From assembly GCA_018398815.1 (NCBI GenBank), contig CM031596.1, forward strand, positions 63,379,467 through 63,394,466: a DNA stretch of 15,000 nucleotides. The letters are read 5' to 3'. The position numbers were made by a program, and so were the translations under genes. The stretch is from Conus ventricosus. Its lineage: Eukaryota > Mollusca > Gastropoda > Neogastropoda > Conidae. The notes beneath the pieces are model-generated. The model saw nothing but the letters and a program-made list of their open reading frames with translations, was not told the origin of the DNA and did not search any database. This document shows, one piece after another, positions 8,110 to 15,000 of the stretch; position 1 is the stretch's first letter, and the number at the start of each line of letters is the position of its first letter.

Positions 8110-8265
8110 TCTCACCACCATGGGTGCAAAAAAGAATCCAATCGCACCCCAGAGCAGCCAGCGAAGAGTAGTAAATGCAACCAAACGAAAGTGTGGGGAG
8201 GAAAAAAAAAAGTTGCTGTAAAACTGAAGACATTATGCAAATAATAGTAAAGTAAACTAGTAAAG

Positions 8266-8349
8266 GTTTTCAATTCTGGTATTCCGATACCGCCGTTTCT
8301 TACACTTTTATGTGCCGTTTTTCTGTTAAGTTTATCTTTTGTCTTGTTC
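8266..8349. other. Short unique flank of the element
   Basis: Right-hand flank after the direct repeat AACTAGTAAAG (8255-8265). Nothing recognised. Confidence 0.4.
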
Positions 8350-8683
8350 TATATAAAACTGTAACAGTGGCATTGTAAAGTCTGAAAGAAATTGTTTGGT
8401 GGGTTTCGAAGAAGAATCCATAGAATCGGAAGAAGAATCCATAGATAAATTGATTTCGATGAAATCAAGGATTTCAGAATCGCCAGACTTCCGAAGGTGT
8501 AATCTGTCTTCTGGTCCAAAATTTGAACAAACATTTTCACAGCTGTGGCACAACCAGAAAGAAAATTTGCACGACCAGAATCTCTGGCACCACAACTTTT
8601 CACGTCCTGAGGCAGCCAATTATGGCCTGAAACTGCTGCTACATCCGGGACATGGAGGTAGGATTTACTGGAGGGAATGTTAA
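8350..8683 (+). other. TATA-like box and exon-like open frame, unassigned
   Basis: TATATAAAA at 8350-8358 matches the TATA consensus and is followed by a frame open to a stop at 8683. The frame has no early ATG (the first is near residue 22 counted from a TTG at 8396). It contains an acidic duplication, EEESIESEEESID, created by a 21-bp tandem repeat at about 8407-8447. GAG|GTAGGA near 8655-8663 could be a splice donor. No family is recognised, and an opposite-strand frame of similar length exists. Chance is the likelier explanation. Confidence 0.15.
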
Positions 8684-9659
<976 letters not shown>

Positions 9660-9760
9660 GGGCACCAAATATGCACATTAATTCTTATAGATTTCCGGTA
9701 CTTTTAGGCATGTCAGCAATTATGTGCCCATGCAATGCAATCACACAGACACATCACAGA

Positions 9761-9763
<3 letters not shown>

Positions 9764-9833
<70 letters not shown>
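9764..9833. repeat. (TA)35 microsatellite
   Basis: Uninterrupted 70-bp TA run, self-complementary and able to extrude as a cruciform. Confidence 0.98.
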
Positions 9834-9836
<3 letters not shown>

Positions 9837-9861
9837 ACCCGAATTCCCATCCTACTCACAT

Positions 9862-9864
<3 letters not shown>

Positions 9865-9907
<43 letters not shown>
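9865..9907. repeat. (AG)n microsatellite, 43 bp
   Basis: Uninterrupted AG run, 31 bp after the TA repeat. Confidence 0.98.
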
Positions 9908-9910
<3 letters not shown>

Positions 9911-10689
9911 GGGAACGTGACAAGGGATAAGGACCACGGCAAGGGGGTGGGGGGGAGTGACGGGGAGATAGAGGAGAAGATGGTAGAGGTGTCAGTGAGT
10001 AAGTAAGACTATCTATGATTTGCTTTCACACTTTGCTGCAATTTCAAAGATTACAGTCACCGGAAGAACACAACCTGGCCAAAATATCGGACAAATCAGA
10101 TGTGATTGTGGTTCTGCGGACGCACGCGCGTTTGGGAGTGCAAATGACGAAGTGTCTATACAAATGATGCATCGGTGTATTGCCCACACATAACGCTATG
10201 CTCGTATGCTGAATCCATACAAGATGGAGTTCTACACTGCAGTTCCAATACTTGATTGTCACCTTTCAATAAGTTGGTGCTTCACATGTAAAAGAACGAT
10301 TCGTTTATGATTAACAGCATCATAATAAAGGTAAAATACCGATAAACACGAAGCAGGATGTAAAGTTACGAAGATTTGATATACAATCCCAAATGACCAA
10401 TGAGATTTTCGACATTTTTTTTTTCAGAAGTTACACTCAGTAGACAAAAATGCAGGTCCTTCACAGCAATCAGCGCTAGAGAAACTTGTAACATCTTAAG
10501 GAGACCTGTTCATCGAAATTTCACTTGACTATTATGTGGTGTTTCTAAAACCTGTGTCACTCTGCACTTTGGCGTCTGTGCTTATTTGTCTTTTGTTTTC
10601 ATGAACCCTCCAGTCTGTTCAATTTTCTTTGACTGCATCATATTAGTGATTTTCATGTTTGCCATGTAGTTATATACAATGTCTGTCTG

Positions 10690-10690
<1 letters not shown>
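9908..10690. other. Unique sequence, nothing recognised
   Basis: No long frame with domain features. A T-run followed by CAG at about 10415-10427 looks like a 3' splice acceptor, but no coding exon follows, so it is not called. Confidence 0.5.
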
Positions 10691-10759
<69 letters not shown>

Positions 10760-11200
10760 GCATCGACACCTGCGTGCATGTGATTAGTACACATACGAGT
10801 GCATGTGAATGCATGGTTTACACATGAAAATGAGGACAGCACCGCCAGTACTGTTCTCCTGCTTTAGAGCCAAATATTGGCTTTCGTGGATCACATGCAT
10901 ACCTGCTGCAGACTCGCTAATTAGCCGTTGTCTGGTCGTAAACCGGCCGTGGTTCGGCATTAAAGGGCTTACACCCAGGTAGACTAAAGGTGCTGCTACA
11001 CGGAGCGTTGAGTCAGAGGGTTAGGGGAGTTGTCTGTCATCGTGTCATCGGGGAGCCAATCCTAAACAGGGGCGGGGGGGGGGGCGGGGGGGGGGGGGCG
11101 GGGGGGATCATCTTGAGAAGCGTGGACCACTGCGCTGTCTTCGGTTCTGGGACATCATCTCACTCACTCTCCTTGGACTATCCAGAAAGCGTTTTGTCAC
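10691..11200 (+). repeat. Dispersed repeat family, copy 0 (partial)
   Basis: This begins with (CT)32 (10691-10754), followed by GATTAGTA and GTGCATG motifs and then a block around 10931-11068. That block aligns with 12510-12645 and 14407-14545, sharing GTCRTAAA, GGCC, TCAGAGGGTTAGGGG-like and CTAAACRGG anchors. The downstream module containing GAAACAGTTCA, present in the other two copies, is missing, so the copy is truncated or diverged after about 11200. The family is not one I recognise. Confidence 0.65.
11069..11106 (+). repeat. Expanded G-run, quadruplex-prone
   Basis: Thirty-five of 38 bases are G, in runs of 4, 11, 13 and 7 separated by single C. At the aligned place, the other two family copies carry only GGG. 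Confidence 0.95.
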
Positions 11201-11410
11201 AAAACATATGAATTCATTTTTGTTATTCAAGAGCACGTCGTGAAATGGAAAAAAAAGTTGGAATAAGCTTCCAAGTTTATCGAAGCAAAGCATGTCACAC
11301 GGCACACAGAGGAAACACTGAATTGTTGCTTTGTTTGACATGAAATACTGGTGACAAGAACAAAAGTGCTGGTGGGTCGTCCTGTTACTCCAAGAACTAT
11401 TAGGTGCATG
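11201..11410. other. Unique sequence, nothing recognised
   Basis: AT-rich sequence without a supportable gene. A GGAATAAGCTT at about 11260-11270 also occurs inside the following tandem duplication (about 11509) and as AGAATAAGCTG at about 11699. Confidence 0.45.
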
Positions 11411-11775
11411 AGAAGAAGTACAACGGCTGAACTTTTCTTGAGAAAACAGAGTCCTTTCTATCCTCACAGACAAGATCATTTTTTTTTCAAATCGAACACA
11501 AAATTAACTGGAATAAGCTTAATTAAACATTCCGTTGTTTAAATTTCGCGTTTCTTTATTCTTCTCTTTTGCTTCTTTTCATAAAAAAAATGGGAAGAAG
11601 CGTAATGGCTGAATTTTTCTCAAGAAAACAGAATCCTTTCTGACTTTACAAACAAGGATCACCTTTACTTGTAATCGAACGCAAAATGAAAAGTAAATAG
11701 AATAAGCTGAAGCTGACATCTATTGTTTAAATTTCGCATTTCGTTTCCTTCTCCTTTTGTTTCTTTTCATAAACA
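11411..11775. repeat. Two-copy tandem duplication, period 182-188 bp
   Basis: Copy 1 (about 11411-11590) and copy 2 (about 11591-11775) share, in order: a GAAGAAG start, GGCTGAA, AGAAAACAGA, TCCTTTCT, AATCGAAC, GAATAAGCT, TTGTTTAAATTTCGC and TTCTTTTCATAAA. Offsets grow from 182 to 188 bp through small indels. The copies have diverged by many substitutions, so the duplication is old. Confidence 0.85.
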
Positions 11776-11799
11776 GTATGTCGCACTATGTGATCCATC

Positions 11800-12055
11800 G
11801 ATAGCATCGGTGGCACTGACCCATGGACTGCCGCCTGACCTGCATGCAAATATCCGGTTGATGTGTGGGGGATCGATGACGGCTGAGGGTGGTCCCCCTT
11901 GGTTGTGTTGCTCTGCTGGTTCCTGACAGGCTTGCTGCATGCGCACCTATGGGAATGCTCCAATGAAGTCACAAACTTGTGTGTCTGGCCGGGTGGGTCA
12001 TAGACAGCGTCACCCATGGGACAGCCGTTAGAAGCCTTGGGCCATGCAGTCTTTT

Positions 12056-12092
<37 letters not shown>

Positions 12093-12227
12093 CTGTCTGT
12101 CTGTTTATCTGTTATTCTCTCTTAGTGCCTGTTTGTCTGCGTTTTTTCAGTCTGTCCGTCTCTCTCGTCACCATCCCCTCTTTCTCTCTTTTTTTGTCTG
12201 ACTGTCTGTCTTTCTGTCTGTCTCTAT

Positions 12228-12269
<42 letters not shown>

Positions 12270-13020
12270 CGTGTGTGGGGTGTGTGCGTGTGTGTATGCG
12301 TGCGTGCGCGCGTGTGCGTGTGCGTATGCTTGTGTGTGTGATTAGTTCGAACGTACGTGCAATTTTAGGTGCATCCGCAGCTTACTGTATTGGTGAACGT
12401 AAGGACAAAGGTGAGCATAATTTTCATTGCGCAAGCAGACCCTGGGATTTGCTGCTTTGTATTGTATGCAGGCCTGCTCTCAGCCTAAAGACGTGCTAAT
12501 CGGCTGCAATCTTGTCATAAAACGGCCACGTGTCGCCATTAATGGCTTCCAAATGCGGAGACTAAAACTGATGCTAACCAGGCCATTAAGCCAGAGGGTA
12601 AGGGGAAAGATGTATCAAAGTCCCTTCGCGGGGGTAAGTCCCAAACGGGAATAATAATACTGAAAGCAACGTGGATAGCTAAACTTTCTCTAGTCCAAAG
12701 ACACCATCTTACTTTCCTCAAAATGCCTTCTGTTCAATTTAGGCCGTGGGCTCGGTAGAGACATTTTCTTTCAACGTTATGTAATCGGTGGTGATGCACG
12801 ATCCATTTGTCAGGTTTAACTTGTCTCCTACAGTCCTGGTGCTGAAACAGTTCATCAGCGGCCTTAAGATCTGTGTCACGTCACCAAACTGACAGATGAA
12901 AGACCACAGTGTCGCAGTTCATTCGATCAACGGCTCTCTAATCTTGTGTTGTTGTAAGGCCTCTCACACGGTGGAATGCCCTTGACAACATCATCCAGTT
13001 TCAACGAGTTGCACTGTACA
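11800..13020 (+). repeat. Dispersed repeat family, copy I
   Basis: Aligns over its length with copy II, at offsets of about 1,900-2,000 bp. Shared anchors include ACTGCCGCCTGACCTG (11827), GAAGCCTT (12031), GTCATAAA (12514), CTGAAACAGTTCA (12842), TCTGTGTCAC (about 12871) and GGAATG (12973). I estimate about 70-75% identity by eye. The copy carries (CT)15 at 12059-12088, degenerate GTCT repeats to about 12230, (TG)18 at 12231-12266 and GC/GT alternation to about 12339. No open frame is conserved between copies, so it looks like a non-coding mobile or segmental repeat. Confidence 0.8.
12059..12339. repeat. Compound CT/GTCT/GT microsatellite inside copy I
   Basis: (CT)15, imperfect CTGT/CTCT, (TG)18, then GTGC/GTAT alternation. 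It occupies the same place in the repeat as the CT/TATC/GT array of copy II. Confidence 0.93.
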
Positions 13021-13759
13021 CACCTTCGGTGCAGGAGCATAATATTACTGGCCAGTAAGATCTAAATACCAGATTATTCTATCACTAATTCGTGGTGACG
13101 GTATTTTAAACGCTTTTTAATTATTTTGTTAATTATTCAGATTTATTGGTTTTATAGTAACAAGGTCCTAAACGACAAGTAGTCTTCCAATAACTGAGTC
13201 AAAATCAAAACTTACCATTTGAAGATGTTGAATCCATCCTGTCTACTTCCGTCGGACCTAGTTACGTGTTAACCAGGACGCCATTCATAGGTTCGTCATC
13301 AGTTTCATGAAGCATGATTTTGTTTCCTGATCTGGAGCACATTATAGACTTAAAGCATATCGGAAATGGCTTCCGAGTGTAGATTACAGCAAGAAAAGTC
13401 ACATGATACACACAGAAAACAGTGTTGCACTCCGCCAGGGACACCAAACACTGATAACAACAGTTACAATGCCAACGACTCTTCCAACACTCAGAAGTCG
13501 TCAAATGTTTCGTGCATGGGTAGAAAATTAGTCTCTGAACACAATTCTAAAAGATTTCATTTTAGACTTCTATCATTTGTTCATGTCCGAGACATTGTGA
13601 ATTGTAAAGGGAAAGAAGCCGTGTTAAAACCTGAACTGATTAAAGTTCATCTTTGCCATCTCAATTCCTTTTTATTTGTAAATACTGTTATATACATATT
13701 TCTAGCTAGCTACGTGACTAATCAACGTCTCACAGCTCCCTTGCAATTGCTCAGAAGAG
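13021..13759 (+). other. Unique spacer with one ATG-initiated open frame
   Basis: The frame 13366-13794 (142 codons) starts at ATG. Its N-terminal third is hydrophilic and rich in N, S and T, including CCTPPGTPNTDNNSYNANDS. A hydrophobic stretch near residue 105 (FLFVNTVIYIFLASYV) could be a membrane segment. The C-terminal end runs into the repeat family copy II. No family is recognised, no promoter or splice context is clear, and an overlapping minus frame exists. It may be a chance frame or an exon of an unknown gene. Confidence 0.2.
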
Positions 13760-14003
13760 CCAGTGGCATTGACCTGAGTGGGACTGCCGCCTGACCTGGG
13801 TGTCAGATGATGAAGGATCAATGAGGGCTGATAGTGGTCTCCCCTGGCTGTGGTGCGTGCTGATTCCCTGATAGGTCTGCTGCATGCACACTTAGGGATT
13901 ATCGTTCATCATTACTGGAATGCACCGAGGAAGCCACAAACCTGTGTGTTCGGTTGTGTGGGTCATAAACAGTGTTACTCATAGGACGGCAGTTGGAAGC
14001 CTT

Positions 14004-14004
<1 letters not shown>

Positions 14005-14081
<77 letters not shown>
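14005..14081. repeat. (CT)n microsatellite in copy II
   Basis: CT repeat with one extra C near 14066. Confidence 0.97.
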
Positions 14082-14140
14082 GAATTTGTGTGTGTGGTTA
14101 GTATGAAAGTGAGAGCGAGTTCAGGTGTATGCATAGTTTA

Positions 14141-14297
<157 letters not shown>

Positions 14298-14715
14298 CAT
14301 GAGGATAAATCGCGCTCATTTTTCTCAAGCAAGTAGACCGAGGGACTTGCAGTCTTGTGCTGTATGCTGACCAGCTATCACTCTAAAGATGTGCTGATCG
14401 GCAACTTTCTGTCATAAACTGGCCATGTGTCGGCAGTAACGACTTCCAAACGCACAGACTGAAACCGCCGCTACCCAGGCCCTTGAGTCACAAGATTAGG
14501 AATGAAGTCTGTTATCGTCCTTTTACGAGAGTACTTTCTAAACGGGAGTGAGAGTATTAAGAAGCATAGATCACTTCGTTTTTTTTCCTGGCTTACAGAC
14601 GTCATCTTACTCTCTGTAGGCCAAGCAACACCCTTTCTGTGGGCAGTAGTCCGGTATGGACATCACATTTGTTTTAAACACGATTAAATCAGTGGTGACG
14701 CATTATCCATTTAGG

Positions 14716-14890
14716 GTCAGGTTCGACTAGTCGCCTACATTCCTAGGCTGAAACAGTTCACCGGCAGCCGTAATATCTGTGTCACACTACACTATTATTT
14801 CAGGTCAGGTCCGACATGTCGCCTACAACTCTGGTGTTGAAACAGTGCACTGGCCGCTGTAGGGTCTGTCTCACGTCACTATGTTGATGG
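14716..14890. repeat. 88-bp tandem duplication inside copy II
   Basis: GTCAGGTTCGAC (14716) and GTCAGGTCCGAC (14804) start two copies. Each continues through GCCTAC (14733 and 14821), GAAACAGT (14750 and 14839) and TCTGTGTCAC or TCTGTCTCAC. Copy I has only one such segment (about 12810-12885). Confidence 0.85.
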
Positions 14891-15000
14891 ATTAAAGGCC
14901 CTGACCATAGTGCCACAATTCACTCACAACGATGGCTGGTTGGAAGCGGTTTTGCTGCAAGGCCTGTCGCATGTTGGAATGGCGATGACAAATCCATCAG

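Larger units (their letters stand above)
7622..8246 (-). repeat. Element direct repeat, copy B
   Basis: Copy B is the upstream repeat in minus-strand orientation. Differences from copy A are concentrated in homopolymers and the heptamer run. The parallel plus-strand frame at 7987-8244 (85 codons) stays open only because the 3-base difference in an A-run keeps the frame. With copies this similar, that is weak evidence for coding. Confidence 0.95.
6886..8254 (-). mobile_element. Hammerhead-bearing retroelement (retrozyme / Penelope-like), tandem copies
   Basis: Two direct repeats, 6886-7494 and 7622-8246, are separated by a 127-bp unique spacer. By eye they differ by about five or six substitutions, homopolymer length changes and one 7-bp indel, so they are about 99% identical outside indels. 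Each carries a minus-strand hammerhead ribozyme. The block is bounded by an 11-bp direct repeat, AACTAGTAAAG (6875-6885 and 8255-8265), as expected for a target-site duplication. Tandem terminal repeats with type I hammerheads are known in Penelope-like elements and in non-autonomous metazoan retrozymes. No reverse transcriptase is present, so this copy would depend on enzymes supplied elsewhere. Orientation is taken from the ribozymes. Confidence 0.75.

Noticed and set aside
7238..8244. Parallel 84- and 85-codon plus-strand frames in the two element copies, differing by one in-frame Lys
   Set aside because: They lie antisense to the hammerhead. With about 99% identical copies, shared open frames carry little weight, and the 3-base indel is in an A-run.
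6886..8246. Reading the two repeats as LTRs of an LTR retrotransposon
   Set aside because: The interior is only 127 bp. There are no TG...CA ends, primer-binding site or polypurine tract, and the flanking duplication is 11 bp rather than 4-6 bp.
10411..10430. T-run followed by CAG as a 3' splice site
   Set aside because: No coding exon or matching donor is visible. A single acceptor-like motif is expected by chance.
12852..12858. TCATCAG in family copy I (and another at about 13296) as further hammerhead cores
   Set aside because: No GAAA or stem II partner lies at the required distance, and the motif is not kept in copy II.

Overview
This looks like non-coding, repeat-dominated nuclear DNA of an animal. 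The signs are very long (GT)n/(GA)n/(TA)n microsatellites, a tRNA-headed SINE, a decayed non-LTR retrotransposon with an L1/Tx1-type zinc finger, and hammerhead ribozymes of the kind carried by Penelope-like elements and metazoan retrozymes. A mollusc or similar marine invertebrate would fit, but that is an inference from repeat style and no gene confirms it. I found no protein-coding gene I can support. Nearly all long open frames are microsatellites or a 33-bp minisatellite read through.

Layout. 1-730: unique sequence, a four-copy 62-bp tandem repeat and a cluster of CRE-like sites. 731-1072: GT/GC array. 1073-1700: a retroelement 3' tail, then a tRNA-derived SINE head at about 1252. 1703-2482: GA repeat, a short unique island with a consensus CRE, and a large GT/GA/GCGT/GC array. 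2497-3614: 5'-truncated LINE on the minus strand, lying between GT arrays. 3616-4255: three GT arrays. 4635-6254: minisatellite of about 49 copies with a 7-mer higher-order repeat. 6255-6885: unique, nothing recognised.

6886-8254 is the most notable segment. Two nearly identical repeats of about 610-625 bp lie in tandem, 736-752 bp apart. Each carries on the minus strand a type I hammerhead ribozyme with a minimal palindromic stem III. The pair is bounded by an 11-bp direct repeat. This is the structure of a Penelope-like/retrozyme-type element whose transcript should self-cleave into a 749-nt monomer.

8266-10690: mostly unique sequence with AC/CGCA, TA, GA and CT microsatellites. 10691-15000: three diverged copies (about 10691-11200, 11800-13020 and 13760-window end) of one long dispersed repeat. 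Each carries microsatellites at matching positions that have expanded independently. A separate 182-188-bp tandem duplication lies at 11411-11775. Microsatellites plus minisatellite make up roughly a quarter of the window.
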